The notes under the pieces: model-generated | What the model was told of the DNA's origin: nothing | What the model saw: only the letters and a program-made list of their open reading frames with translations | The model's database searches: none | Shown: piece after piece, positions 1 to 8,225 of the stretch | Position numbering within the stretch: the first letter of the stretch is position 1 | Layout of the letters: each line of letters opens with the position of its first letter | Origin: Desulfobacter curvatus DSM 3379 | GTDB lineage: Bacteria > Desulfobacterota > Desulfobacteria > Desulfobacterales > Desulfobacteraceae | DNA: 64,000 bases | Direction of reading: 5' to 3' | Assembly: GCF_000373985.1 (NCBI RefSeq) | Contig: NZ_KB893079.1 | Coordinates: forward strand, 57,359 to 121,358 | Made by a program: the position numbers and the translations under genes

Positions 1-489
1 ACTATTTTCGTCTTTTACTTTATCTCCTTCAAACCCGCCCATCATGTTATATATTTTATCAATCGGCCAGCTGGCATTTGAAGCCGCGACGTTTGCCGCA
101 TCACAGGAGCGGCTGCCACTTCTGCACATAAAGATAAGCGTATCGGTTTCAGGATTGAAATGTTTTTTAAGGTCCTCTGTAAAATTTTCATTAATTGCCA
201 TACCGTACCCTTTGCTGGCATGTTTTCCTGTCCAAAATTTTACCGGAACATGATATGCAATAGTCGGATGTCCAACCAGAACATACTCCGGACGGGTTCT
301 GACATCCACAATAAAAACATGATTATCTTCGGTTGCCATTTTGTATGCTTGGGACGGCGTTAGATCTCCACCTTTATGGCCTTCCTTTTTACTGGAATAG
401 GTCAAGGGTACGTTTTTAGCGCAGCTTACAGCAATCATAGAAGTGATAATCAAAACAACAACCATACAGAGATAATTACTTTTTTTCAT
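1..489 (-). CDS. Rhodanese-domain lipoprotein, 3' end cut by window edge
   Basis: The frame is open from an ATG at 489 to the window edge (163 codons, no stop yet). A GGAGGTT ribosome site lies just upstream. The N-terminus is a signal sequence (MKKSNYLCMVVV...) ending near a possible lipobox around Cys23 (AVSC, not a strict match), so an exported, perhaps lipid-anchored protein is inferred. The body matches single-domain rhodanese proteins: a DVRTRPEY segment near residue 60 and a CRSGSRS active-site loop near residue 130, whose first Cys would carry the persulfide. Divergent from ccdA across an intergenic repeat. The natural substrate cannot be told. Confidence 0.8.
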   Translation of the reverse strand, partial: MKKSNYLCMVVVLIITSMIAVSCAKNVPLTYSSKKEGHKGGDLTPSQAYKMATEDNHVFIVDVRTRPEYVLVGHPTIAYHVPVKFWTGKHASKGYGMAINENFTEDLKKHFNPETDTLIFMCRSGSRSCDAANVAASNASWPIDKIYNMMGGFEGDKVKDENS

Positions 490-511
490 CTTTAACCTCC
501 TGTAATAATGT

Positions 512-614
512 ATGTTTCTTAGAAAGTCTGTAAAACATTGACAGATCTTTCAACGTTCGTTATGGGCTGAACCCGGGCGTTGATAAGGCCAACTCAGCCC
601 GCGGCTGTTTCTAA
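512..614 (+). repeat. Structured intergenic repeat family 1, copy 1
   Basis: This is one unit of a repeat also seen near 13.3, 17.7, 40.7, 43.1 and 62.2 kb, always in the same orientation. Hairpin 1 is GAAAGTCTGT / ACAGATCTTTC. Hairpin 2 is GGGCTGA / TCAGCCC. A GGCTGTT tail follows. It fills the divergent spacer between the rhodanese gene and ccdA. The rest of 490-830 shows no gene. Confidence 0.7.
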
Positions 615-830
615 AAATTGGAATATCAATTATTCATGGGGCGAAGTTTTATCAGACTTTAGAATCCGGGTAAAGGTGGTCTCGATATTATTTAAAGGCT
701 CATGTCGCGTTTTGGGGTCTTTTGAAATTTGTTGAAAAGGCTTGATCTGACTTGCGGTCAGACTTGAAAACCGATCCCAAAAGCTTATTTTAATCAGACT
801 TGCTTATAAAAAAATAGAGGAAACAATGCC

Positions 831-1529
831 ATGCTGACACAGACCATTACATTCCCTGCAGCTTTTGCGGCAGGCCTTCTGTCTTTTCTGTCCCCTTGTG
901 TGTTGCCGTTGATCCCGGCCTATTTCAGCTTTATCACAGGACTATCTTTAGATGAACTGACAGCTGACGACAAAGATGTACGTAAAAAGGTAATCCTGTC
1001 CACCCTGGCCTATGTGGCCGGGTTTTCCTTTATTTTTATCCTGTTTGGGGCATCCGCCTCTCTTCTTGGCGGGCTTGCCGCCCGTTATTCCTGGGTTGTA
1101 CGGTATGTGGGCGGCGGCATTATCCTGGTCTTCGGGCTGCATCTGCTGGGTATTATCAACATAAAAAGTTTGCAGTTTGAACGTAAATTTCATTTCAAGG
1201 AAACCCCCTTTCATCTGTTTGGCACATTTCTAATCGGCATGGCCTTTGGCGCGGGATGGAGCCCCTGCATAGGCCCCATGCTGGGCAGCATACTCATTGT
1301 GGCAGGCAGCCAGGACACCATCCTCAAAGGCGTACTGCTCCTGGCAACCTATTCTGCGGGCATGGCCCTGCCTTTTCTTTTGATATCCATTTTCATTAAC
1401 TCCATGCTCAGTTTCATGAAAAAGGCCACCCGGGCCATGGGCATCATTAATAAATGTGCAGGCGCACTGCTCATTGTCATTGGTCTGCTCTTGATCTTTG
1501 ACAAATTCCGGCTCCTGGCAGCCTTTTAA
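831..1529 (+). CDS. ccdA: CcdA-family thiol:disulfide transmembrane electron carrier
   Basis: CcdA proteins move reducing equivalents from cytoplasmic thioredoxin across the inner membrane to periplasmic thiol carriers, for example for cytochrome c maturation. The 232-residue length and six hydrophobic segments fit the family. The two redox cysteines sit in the expected places: SPCVLPLIP in the first membrane helix (about residue 23) and SPCIGPMLG in the fourth (about residue 145). The start is supported by an AGAGGAAA site. The multiheme cytochrome at 15.1-16.0 kb shows that the organism needs periplasmic heme attachment. The neighbouring rhodanese lipoprotein could be a partner, but that is inference. 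Confidence 0.9.
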   Translation: MLTQTITFPAAFAAGLLSFLSPCVLPLIPAYFSFITGLSLDELTADDKDVRKKVILSTLAYVAGFSFIFILFGASASLLGGLAARYSWVVRYVGGGIILVFGLHLLGIINIKSLQFERKFHFKETPFHLFGTFLIGMAFGAGWSPCIGPMLGSILIVAGSQDTILKGVLLLATYSAGMALPFLLISIFINSMLSFMKKATRAMGIINKCAGALLIVIGLLLIFDKFRLLAAF

Positions 1530-1543
1530 ATTCAGTCATGGGC

Positions 1544-1560
1544 ACGGCGGCGACCGCCGT
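1544..1560 (+). terminator. Small GC hairpin after ccdA
   Basis: A perfect 7-bp stem (ACGGCGG / CCGCCGT) with a 3-nt loop lies just after the ccdA stop. No clean T-run follows, so intrinsic termination is only possible. Confidence 0.35.
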
Positions 1561-1620
1561 CACATATATGATTTTACCTTACGCCGCATCAGGAATCTCC
1601 CTTGAATTTTAATATAAGTT

Positions 1621-1649
1621 TTGACAAACTTTATTCAGCATAACATATT
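1621..1649 (+). promoter_or_regulatory. Possible sigma-70 promoter of the copper operon
   Basis: TTGACA at 1621-1626 is followed after 17 nt by CATATT, a weak -10 match. It lies about 85 nt upstream of the CopZ-like gene. No CueR-type dyad was clear. Confidence 0.3.
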
Positions 1650-1733
1650 GACATAAAATCTATCGTTTTTAACTTTAAGTATGTAAATGTATGCTCAAGC
1701 CAACAATCGACAACTTTTGGAAAGGAGAATCAT

Positions 1734-1934
1734 ATGAAAAAACATTTAAGTATCGAAGGAATGTCCTGCCAGCATTGCGTCAACCGGGTAAAAAAATATC
1801 TGGAAACCCTTGGAACGGATGTTTCCGTGGACCTTGAAGGAAAAAAGGCTGATTTTGATACCCTAGGCGATGTGGATATGGGCACGGTGATTAAGGATCT
1901 CTCTGAATTTGGGTTCACGGCTAAGGAAATATGA
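1734..1934 (+). CDS. copZ: Heavy-metal-associated (HMA) domain protein, CopZ-like copper chaperone
   Basis: A 66-residue protein made of a single ferredoxin-like HMA domain with the metal-binding GMSCQHC motif at residues 9-15. Such proteins bind Cu(I) in the cytosol and pass it to CopA-type ATPases. A strong GGAGAA site precedes the ATG. The stop lies only a few bases before the copA start, so the two form one operon. The C-terminal half is acidic and diverged compared with classical CopZ. Confidence 0.85.
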   Translation: MKKHLSIEGMSCQHCVNRVKKYLETLGTDVSVDLEGKKADFDTLGDVDMGTVIKDLSEFGFTAKEI

Positions 1935-1940
1935 GGCGCC

Positions 1941-4421
1941 ATGACCACCACCCTTGAAATAAAAGTATACGGCATGATGTGCACGCACTGTGAAAATGCC
2001 GTAAAAAAAGCCCTTGAAAAATTTGATGGGATCAGTGATGTAGCAGCCTCATTTGAAAAGGAAACCGTCACCCTGGCACTGGAAGACGACACAGCCTCGT
2101 TAGATGAACTCAAAGATGCCATTGTGGCTGAGGGCTATGCCCTGACCCCGGGAGGGGCTGGGGACGATGAAGACGGATCGTCCGGCCGAATTGATGCAAA
2201 ATCCGAAAGCCAGAATGAAGCACCCCCGCTTTGCAACATAAGCTTTTCCATCCAAGGAATGCACTGTGCCAACTGTGCCCTGGCCATTGAAAAGGCGTTT
2301 GCAAAAACGGAGGGCATCGCAGAAACAGCCATCAATCTCCCCCTTGAAAAAGGCTTTGTTTCATATGATCCGGATCTGCTGGATGATCAAAAGATCCTGG
2401 ACGTAGTCAAAAATGCCGGTTACAGCGCATCCCTTGAAACCGACCAGGACCAGGCCGGCGGCAGTCGGGAAAAATTCAGATTTTTGTTTGCATTGGCTAT
2501 CACCATCCCCATGATGGTCATCATGCATGTCATGCCGTTTGGGCCTGTGGCCACTAACATTATCCTTTGCATCATGGCCACATCTGTTATGGCGGTCTCC
2601 GGCCGAACCTTTTTTGAAGGAGCGTACTATTCGCTAAAAAACCGGCTGGCCAATATGGATGTACTCATCAGCTTAGGGGTTAGCGCCGCTTATTTTTACA
2701 GTCTTTTTTCCCTGATCTTTTTGGATCCTTCCCAAATGCTGTTTTTTGACAGTTCTGCCATGCTCATCACCTTTATCATGATCGGCAAAATGCTCGAGGC
2801 AAGGGCCAAGGGCAAGACCGGCCAGGCACTTAAAACGCTTTTGGCGTTGAATGCAGACACGGCCAGGGTGATCAAGGACGGCAAGGAACGGATTGTGGAT
2901 GTTTCCATGGTCGTCCCCGGTGATACGGTACGGGTCCTGGCCGGTGAAAAAATTCCCGTGGATGGAAAAATCCTCAAGGGAGATACCGCAGTGGATGAAT
3001 CCATGCTCACCGGTGAGTCCTTTCCGGTTGAAAAAACTTCGGGAGATGAGGTCACAGGTGCCACCATCAACCTGTCCGCACCCATCACAATGACTACCAC
3101 CCGCACCGGCAACGATACGGTGTTATCCGAAATTATTAAAATGGTGGAGGATGCCCAGGCAGACAAGGCACCCATCCAGCGGGTGGCCGACACAGCCTCC
3201 AACATCTTCGTCCCTGTTGTAACAGCTGTGTCCCTGATCACCTTTGCCGTATGGTACGTTACTGCACCCGGATTTATCCCATCCGGTTCCACCCCGTTTT
3301 TATTTGCCTTTGAACGCATGATCGCTGTTCTTGTCATTGCCTGCCCCTGCGCCCTGGGACTCGCCACGCCCACGGCTGTCATGGTGGGGTCCGGTTTAGG
3401 CCTTAACCGGGGTATCCTGTTTAAAAAAGGATCTGCCCTGGAAAACATTTCCCATCTGGACATGGTTTTGTTTGATAAAACAGGTACCCTGACAACAGGA
3501 ATGCCTTCGGTTACAGGTGTTTTTCCCGGCAAAAATATTACTCAGGAACAATTGCTGTCCTGGGCTGCCGGCGCCGAAACCAATTCCAGCCATCCCCTGG
3601 CACCGGCGGTAACGCGTTTTGCCCGGGAAAAGGGAATTAGTCCTGAAATCACCTCGGATTCAAAAGAGCTCTCGGGCAGGGGTATTGAATGCCGCCTTGG
3701 CGACCAACTGCTCAGGGCCGGAAACCTAACGCTGGTGGCCGACGACAACATTCCCGATGATATCCGAACCCGGGGTCGGGAATTGGCAGGCCAGGGAAAG
3801 AGCCTTATTTTCATCAGCCTGGACCACCAGGTAAAAGGGGTAATCGCCTTAGAAGACCAAATCAAACCCGAGGCAAAGGACGCCATTAGGCAACTACATG
3901 TGGCAGGCATTCAAACCGCCCTAGTCTCCGGGGACAATAAGGCGGCAGCAAGCTGGGCAGCCCGCCAGACCGGTATTGATGAAGTGGCGGCCGAGGTTAT
4001 GCCTGGAGATAAAATCAACCAGGTAAAAAAATGGCAGGAAAAAGGGTTAAAAGTGGCCATGGTGGGTGATGGTATCAACGACGCCCCGGCCCTTGCCCAG
4101 GCAGATATCGGTATTGCCATTGGTTCAGGCACGGACGTGGCCAAAGAAACCTGTGAGGTGGTGCTGGTGAAAAATGATTTAAAAGATGTGGACCGGGCCG
4201 TCCGATTAGGCAAGAAGACCCTTTCCACCATAAAACGCAATTTTTTCTGGGCCTTTTTCTACAACGTTATGATGATTCCCGTGGCCGCAGGCATCCTGTA
4301 CCCGGCATTCAGGATATCATTGACCCCGGAAGCCGCCGCCATCGCCATGTGGCTCTCCTCTCTGTCCGTTGTGGGCAATTCCCTACTGCTTAACCGGTTT
4401 GGAAGGCAGCTGGACGGGTAG
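1941..4421 (+). CDS. copA: Copper-translocating P1B-type ATPase
   Basis: An 826-residue inner-membrane ATPase that exports Cu(I). Two N-terminal HMA domains carry MMCTHC (about residue 12) and MHCANC (about residue 107), joined by an acidic linker. Membrane segments, the A-domain TGES motif, the CPC metal site (ACPCALG, about residue 469), the phosphorylated DKTGT (about residue 511), the N-domain SSHPLA (HP motif) and the hinge GDGINDAPAL (about residue 709) are all present, so the enzyme looks intact. CPC with an HMA pair fits the copper subgroup (P1B-1). It is translated with the CopZ-like chaperone. Confidence 0.95.
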   Translation: MTTTLEIKVYGMMCTHCENAVKKALEKFDGISDVAASFEKETVTLALEDDTASLDELKDAIVAEGYALTPGGAGDDEDGSSGRIDAKSESQNEAPPLCNISFSIQGMHCANCALAIEKAFAKTEGIAETAINLPLEKGFVSYDPDLLDDQKILDVVKNAGYSASLETDQDQAGGSREKFRFLFALAITIPMMVIMHVMPFGPVATNIILCIMATSVMAVSGRTFFEGAYYSLKNRLANMDVLISLGVSAAYFYSLFSLIFLDPSQMLFFDSSAMLITFIMIGKMLEARAKGKTGQALKTLLALNADTARVIKDGKERIVDVSMVVPGDTVRVLAGEKIPVDGKILKGDTAVDESMLTGESFPVEKTSGDEVTGATINLSAPITMTTTRTGNDTVLSEIIKMVEDAQADKAPIQRVADTASNIFVPVVTAVSLITFAVWYVTAPGFIPSGSTPFLFAFERMIAVLVIACPCALGLATPTAVMVGSGLGLNRGILFKKGSALENISHLDMVLFDKTGTLTTGMPSVTGVFPGKNITQEQLLSWAAGAETNSSHPLAPAVTRFAREKGISPEITSDSKELSGRGIECRLGDQLLRAGNLTLVADDNIPDDIRTRGRELAGQGKSLIFISLDHQVKGVIALEDQIKPEAKDAIRQLHVAGIQTALVSGDNKAAASWAARQTGIDEVAAEVMPGDKINQVKKWQEKGLKVAMVGDGINDAPALAQADIGIAIGSGTDVAKETCEVVLVKNDLKDVDRAVRLGKKTLSTIKRNFFWAFFYNVMMIPVAAGILYPAFRISLTPEAAAIAMWLSSLSVVGNSLLLNRFGRQLDG

Positions 4422-4488
4422 TCTTGAACTTTGGACTTTAAATTGCGAAGAATTATTGAAAAAGATCAATGACACTTCCCACAAAAAT

Positions 4489-4527
4489 CCCCATGGTTGC
4501 GCCAAATTTTTTATGCAACCATAGGGG
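4489..4527 (-). terminator. Hairpin between copA and rubredoxin
   Basis: CCCC-ATGGTTGC pairs with GCAACCAT-A-GGGG around an AT-rich loop. On the minus strand the stem is followed by ATTTTTG, so it probably ends the rubredoxin transcript. It may also serve copA. Confidence 0.5.
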
Positions 4528-4635
4528 GAGGATAAGGTGCGTCAATAAAGCCATGGTCGCAATTGCCGGCAATATGCTTACATTGACGCGTCTTGAGATC
4601 CGACACGACCTGGTCGGAATCGTTGTCAGAGCGGA

Positions 4636-4794
4636 TCAAGCTTTTTCAAAATCTTTTTTTGCTGCACCACATACCGGACAAGTCCAGTCTTCGGGAAGAT
4701 CTTGAAACGATGTTCCCGGGGCAATGTTATTATCAGGGTCACCTTTTTCGGGGTCATATACATAACCGCAAACGGTGCATTCATACTTTTCCAT
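4636..4794 (-). CDS. rub: Rubredoxin
   Basis: A 52-residue protein, MEKYECTVCGYVYDP...WTCPVCGAAKKDFEKA. The iron site is the two CxxC pairs Cys6/Cys9 and Cys39/Cys42, with the usual CGYVYDP and LPEDWTCPVCG contexts; length and motif spacing are typical. It is a one-electron carrier in the cytoplasm, in sulfate reducers often serving oxygen or superoxide detoxification. AAAGGA lies upstream of the ATG. It stands alone between copA (convergent) and the scarred LUD region. Confidence 0.95.
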   Translation of the reverse strand: MEKYECTVCGYVYDPEKGDPDNNIAPGTSFQDLPEDWTCPVCGAAKKDFEKA

Positions 4795-4937
4795 AATACA
4801 TATCCTTTTGTGTTTTTTAGTTTACAACGCGCATCAAAATCCTCTTATTTTTGATGATTTTTGAGAGTTAACAACCATAAAATATAATCTGATAACCAGT
4901 TTTTTCAAGAAAAACTGTGCTACCTGTTCATACATTC

Positions 4938-5190
4938 TTATTCTCCTGTGATCACATAGAGATAAAGGGCACGGGGACCATGGGCACCGTGCACCATCAC
5001 AAACGCGATATCTGCAGTTTTGCTGAGGCCTGAAATAATAACCATGTGGTGGGGAAGCCCTTCTCCCCTTGTGTCCGGATCATATTTGAGCAACGCGTAA
5101 CGTTCTTTCATGGCAGACAGAATTTGCTCTTTTTTGATGACCGCCACATGGATGGAGGGCAGAAGCGAAACGGAAAGGAGCACCTTAAAG
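4938..5190 (-). pseudogene. LUD-domain (LutC/YkgG-like) fragment, 5' part missing
   Basis: The minus strand encodes about 80 residues matching the C-terminal end of LUD-domain proteins of lactate utilisation: a LLPSIHVAVIKK segment, then the conserved SGLSKTADI and GAHGPRALYLYVI blocks, then a stop. LUD proteins are normally about 200 residues. Here the reading frame meets a stop (TAG) immediately upstream of a GTG near 5198, and the DNA beyond about 5185 belongs to a transposase remnant on the other strand. The gene therefore seems to have lost its 5' two thirds through an insertion. Whether the stub is expressed is unknown. Confidence 0.7.
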
Positions 5191-5435
5191 GTTATCACCT
5201 AATTGCCAGGAGCAAGTGTGGTCTCATGGTTCAAATTTTGGGCGGTCTTATAACATATTTGCTGATGGCAATATATTGCCATGAAGAATTCAATGAAAAA
5301 GTCTCCATCAAAAGGATTCGACAATTACGAACTAAAATTTTGAATGAGTTATTTAACGGCCAAGCTAACTCTGAACCGATTAGGGACAATAATTTCAAGG
5401 ACCCAATAACATCACTGAAAAAAACCAAAAATTAA
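5185..5435 (+). pseudogene. Transposase remnant, C-terminal part (IS4-like)
   Basis: The plus frame reads GYHLIARSKCGLMVQILGG..., then LITYLLMAIYCHEEF and KVSIKRIRQLRTKILNE, ending at 5435. This resembles the C-terminal end of IS4-type DDE transposases recalled from Deltaproteobacteria; the family call is from memory, not a search. The N-terminal catalytic part is missing and the upstream frame is antisense LUD sequence. It is the probable cause of the LUD truncation. Confidence 0.5.
5313..5415 (+). repeat. Direct repeat, left copy (103 bp)
   Basis: The first two thirds (through GAACCGATT) are identical to 6311-6413 and the rest is similar. It codes the C-terminal tail of the transposase remnant. 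Confidence 0.85.
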
Positions 5436-5624
5436 GGGTTCCCCTGATTGACAGACAAAGCCCAACTTTATTAAATTTTGTCAACGTTACAAATTATTAA
5501 GAAACGGGACCATAAAATTTGCCAAAATTAAAGGAGACAATCAGAAGATAATTCTTTCAAGTCAGTAACAGTCTGAAAAATAAATTTATATTTCTTAAAG
5601 CTTAGAATAAAAAAGGGGGACCTA

Positions 5625-6101
5625 ATGGGAAAATTCACAATCGCGTTTTTAGTCGTTACATTAATCACTTTCGGATTGATTTTCAATAATACAGTGTCTG
5701 CTGAGGATTGCACCGAGTTCGAGTTTATCGGCAAGGGCTATGCAAATTTTATAGATATAGAACAAGGAATCACTCAAGGATCAATCTCTTTTAGATCAAA
5801 GGACAGGAAGGTTAGGCTTAAGTGTGGGGTTCGAGGGGTCCCTTATGTAACTGACGAAGCATTGAAATTCAAGCAGATTGTTGTTTGTGACGACCACTCT
5901 CGATTCGACCTTGTGTCAGAGATGACAGAGTATCCGGATGGTTCTTTTTATGAACATCCGGAAATTACCGTTGTTGAAGGCCCTTTCTATGAGGAAGGGT
6001 ATCGCGCTGGGGAGGCAGATGTCATAGGCATCATGAAAGTAACCGAAACAGGGGGCATATGGATCGACATGAAGATTAAATCTGCCATCATCTATAAATA
6101 A
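5625..6101 (+). CDS. Small secreted protein of unknown function
   Basis: A 158-residue protein with a clear signal peptide (MGKFTIAFLVVTLITFGL... cleaved near VSAED, about residue 26). A GGGGGA site precedes the ATG. The mature part is rich in beta-type sequence and acidic residues, with three cysteines (residues about 29, 66 and 83). I do not recognise the family. It lies between two transposase-tail repeats, and its AT content is higher than that of the flanking metabolic genes, so transfer or IS-associated cargo is possible. Confidence 0.6.
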   Translation: MGKFTIAFLVVTLITFGLIFNNTVSAEDCTEFEFIGKGYANFIDIEQGITQGSISFRSKDRKVRLKCGVRGVPYVTDEALKFKQIVVCDDHSRFDLVSEMTEYPDGSFYEHPEITVVEGPFYEEGYRAGEADVIGIMKVTETGGIWIDMKIKSAIIYK

Positions 6102-6304
6102 TCCTCATTCCTTTGCAGGGAACTATCCTGACATTTTTAGTCTCAATTGTATTGTCAATAAAGTGAATTATTGACAATATATACGGATGAAGAGCGAAGG
6201 ATTTGGGACCGTTTCGATTCAGCTTTGTACAGATAGTTCGGTTGAAATTCGTGTTCGATATTATCGACGATCCTGTGATCGTCGAAATCGAAAAAGGTTC
6301 AAAT

Positions 6305-6430
6305 TTTGGAAGGATTCGACAATTACGAACTAAAATTTTGAATGAGTTATTTAACGGCCAAGCTAACTCTGAACCGATTGGAGACAATGATTTAAAAGAA
6401 CCAATAACATCACGTGATGCAAAAACCTAA
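6305..6430 (+). pseudogene. Second transposase C-terminal remnant
   Basis: The frame encodes RIRQLRTKILNELF..., the same tail as at 5313-5435, and ends at 6430. Everything upstream in this frame differs from the first copy, so only about 40 codons of the transposase survive here. Confidence 0.5.
6311..6413 (+). repeat. Direct repeat, right copy (103 bp)
   Basis: It matches 5313-5415, 998 bp away. The two copies have diverged in their last third. Confidence 0.85.
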
Positions 6431-6501
6431 CCGGACATCACTGAGGAGATCTATGATATTTTCCCCATCGACATCATGATTACGACCGTTGAAGATGAGT
6501 C

Positions 6502-6957
6502 TCACCCGGACCGTTTGGCGGTCATCCTTAAAATGGTGACCTCAATCACGGCGGTTTCAGCCAGATCCTGCGCACCAAATTCATGGGTGCGGGAAGAGTA
6601 CTGGGACATGATACAGTCCAGGCCTTTGATTTTTTCTTCCGAATCAACAAGAATACGTGCCGTTCCTTCACCAATAATACTGGTGTAAGATGTACCCCAA
6701 TTGCAGGCAGATGCGTGTTTATTCAGCTTTATAAGTTCATCAAATTCAAAACAGACCCGGGGGTTGACGGCCAGAATGTCAAATTTTCGCCCCTTATCTG
6801 CCCCGTGAAAATATAAAAAAGGCGGATCATACCCGAAATGCAACGGCACCACATAGGGCTGCCCATTGTCTGACAGGCCAAGGCGACAGACTTTGGCCTG
6901 TTTTATGATACTGTCAATCTGATCCTGATCGGTTATCTGCTTTTCGTTTCTACGCAC
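6502..6957 (-). CDS. Pyridoxamine 5'-phosphate oxidase-fold (NimA-like) flavin protein
   Basis: 151 residues with the split-barrel FMN-binding fold of the PNPOx/NimA group: CRLGLSDNGQPYVVPLHFGYD near residue 29, YFHGADKGRKFD near residue 48 and SIIGEGTARIL near residue 93. Members bind FMN or heme and reduce small molecules; the substrate cannot be inferred. Translation seems to begin at a GTG (6957) after AGAGGGTG. The start overlaps the end of the PHP gene by 25 nt, so the two are translationally coupled. Confidence 0.8.
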   Translation of the reverse strand: MRRNEKQITDQDQIDSIIKQAKVCRLGLSDNGQPYVVPLHFGYDPPFLYFHGADKGRKFDILAVNPRVCFEFDELIKLNKHASACNWGTSYTSIIGEGTARILVDSEEKIKGLDCIMSQYSSRTHEFGAQDLAETAVIEVTILRMTAKRSG

Positions 6958-7859
6958 AGCACCCTCTGCTTTAACCGCATAAATTCCTGTTCATCTACCC
7001 CTGCTGCTCCCAAAGGACGGTTAACATTGTCATGGCAGTCCGAACCGCCGGTGACAAGCAGGTCATGTTTATGTGCCCAGTCCAGAAGCAAAACCTTATG
7101 TTCCGGTGCATGGCCCGGATAATGAACCTCAAGGCCTTTGACACCGGCATCCAGCACCTCGGGCAGCAGACGCGCCACGGTTTCCAGGGGCGGCAGCACC
7201 TCCTTGTAATGTCCTTCCCCGGGAAAAGAACCGGCAGCCGGGTGGGCCAGCACGGCGACCACAGGTTCGGTCTTTAGAAACCTTTTAACCTGACCAAGGT
7301 CTACCCCCGAAGGCAGATAGGCGGGACTGTCATTGCCGATGATCCGGGTAATGGTGTCTTTATCCGAAATACCCAGTTTCTCGTCCAGGGCCATGGCAAA
7401 ATGGCGGCGGGAGGCATTGTCCGAATATGCGGCAATATCTTCAAAGACAAGATCCCTTGGCAATAAAGGAGATTCACTGCCAGGCCCGAACATCTGGTTG
7501 ATCTTCTCTATTCTTGCCCGGACCAGACCCTCTCCCCGTCCTCCGGCCAAAAGAGTTTTAAACCGGGAGACAAATCCTGAATCTTTTAACAACGCGCTTG
7601 AAAAATAGGTCAACACATGCAAAGTGCCCGTGAAAAAGTCCCGTTTGAACCGAACAGAGATCTCAACTCCCGGAAAAACCTCGATACCCTCAGTTTTTCC
7701 AGCATTCAGTGCAGGTTCAAGGCCGTCGAGGGTGTCATGGTCGGTGACGCCTATAACCTTGATGCCCATGCCCGCGGCCCGGGCCACCAGTTCACCGGGT
7801 GAAAAGTCCCCGTCCGATGCGGTGGTGTGATTGTGCAAGTCTGCAAATATATATGTCAT
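6933..7859 (-). CDS. PHP-domain metal-dependent phosphoesterase (RNase AM/TrpH-like)
   Basis: 308 residues from the ATG at 7859, chosen because AGGAGG sits 7 nt upstream; the codon before it is TTG. Metal-ligand motifs of the PHP fold are present: DLHNHTTASDGDFSP near the start, GVTDHDTLDG near residue 38, FPGVEIS near residue 62, a central LAHPAAG and the C-terminal GSDCHDN. Family members hydrolyse 3',5'-bisnucleotides or trim RNA 5' ends. It forms a two-gene operon with the PNPOx protein. Confidence 0.85.
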   Translation of the reverse strand: MTYIFADLHNHTTASDGDFSPGELVARAAGMGIKVIGVTDHDTLDGLEPALNAGKTEGIEVFPGVEISVRFKRDFFTGTLHVLTYFSSALLKDSGFVSRFKTLLAGGRGEGLVRARIEKINQMFGPGSESPLLPRDLVFEDIAAYSDNASRRHFAMALDEKLGISDKDTITRIIGNDSPAYLPSGVDLGQVKRFLKTEPVVAVLAHPAAGSFPGEGHYKEVLPPLETVARLLPEVLDAGVKGLEVHYPGHAPEHKVLLLDWAHKHDLLVTGGSDCHDNVNRPLGAAGVDEQEFMRLKQRVLCVETKSR

Positions 7860-8028
7860 CAACTTCCTCCTGGGAGTGAAATCTTACTTAATTTATACAA
7901 TGATACCTTTTTTATCATATTTTAAACCGACCCGGGCATATTTTCTTTTTTTAACCAATTTGTAATATTTTATTTGATTTTCATAGATTAAATGGTAGAA
8001 AGGACAGCTATTATAAACTGGCGCCACA

Positions 8029-8095
8029 GCCGGTTTCAAGCACTGGAAATTCTTGGTAATCTGCATTACCATTCGGGTTAAAATGCTTGACCGGC
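8029..8095 (+). other. Strong nested hairpin upstream of PEPCK (possible leader RNA)
   Basis: GCCGGTTTCAAGCA (8029-8042) pairs with TGCTTGACCGGC (8084-8095). Inside is a second perfect stem, TGGTAAT / ATTACCA (8054-8060 / 8065-8071). It lies about 130 nt before the PEPCK start in the divergent spacer with the PHP gene. The rest of 7860-8225 is AT-rich and shows no gene. Confidence 0.5.
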
Positions 8096-8225
8096 CAGAG
8101 AATCAAACAATATTGTCACTTTTTAAAGATCACAACCGGTCTGAAGCCTGTCAAAAAAAATTGATAGATAATAAAGACAAGCCGTTGAACGTTGACAATC
8201 CATAATCATCTGGACTTAACTACCT

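Noticed and set aside
2696..3532. 278-codon antisense frame within copA
   Set aside because: Fully inside an intact, well-supported ATPase gene; its translation has no domain character.
6440..6530. Plus frame PDITEEIYDIFPIDIMITT between the second transposase tail and the PNPOx gene
   Set aside because: It looks coding-like but is short, has no start, overlaps the PNPOx gene antisense, and could not be assigned.
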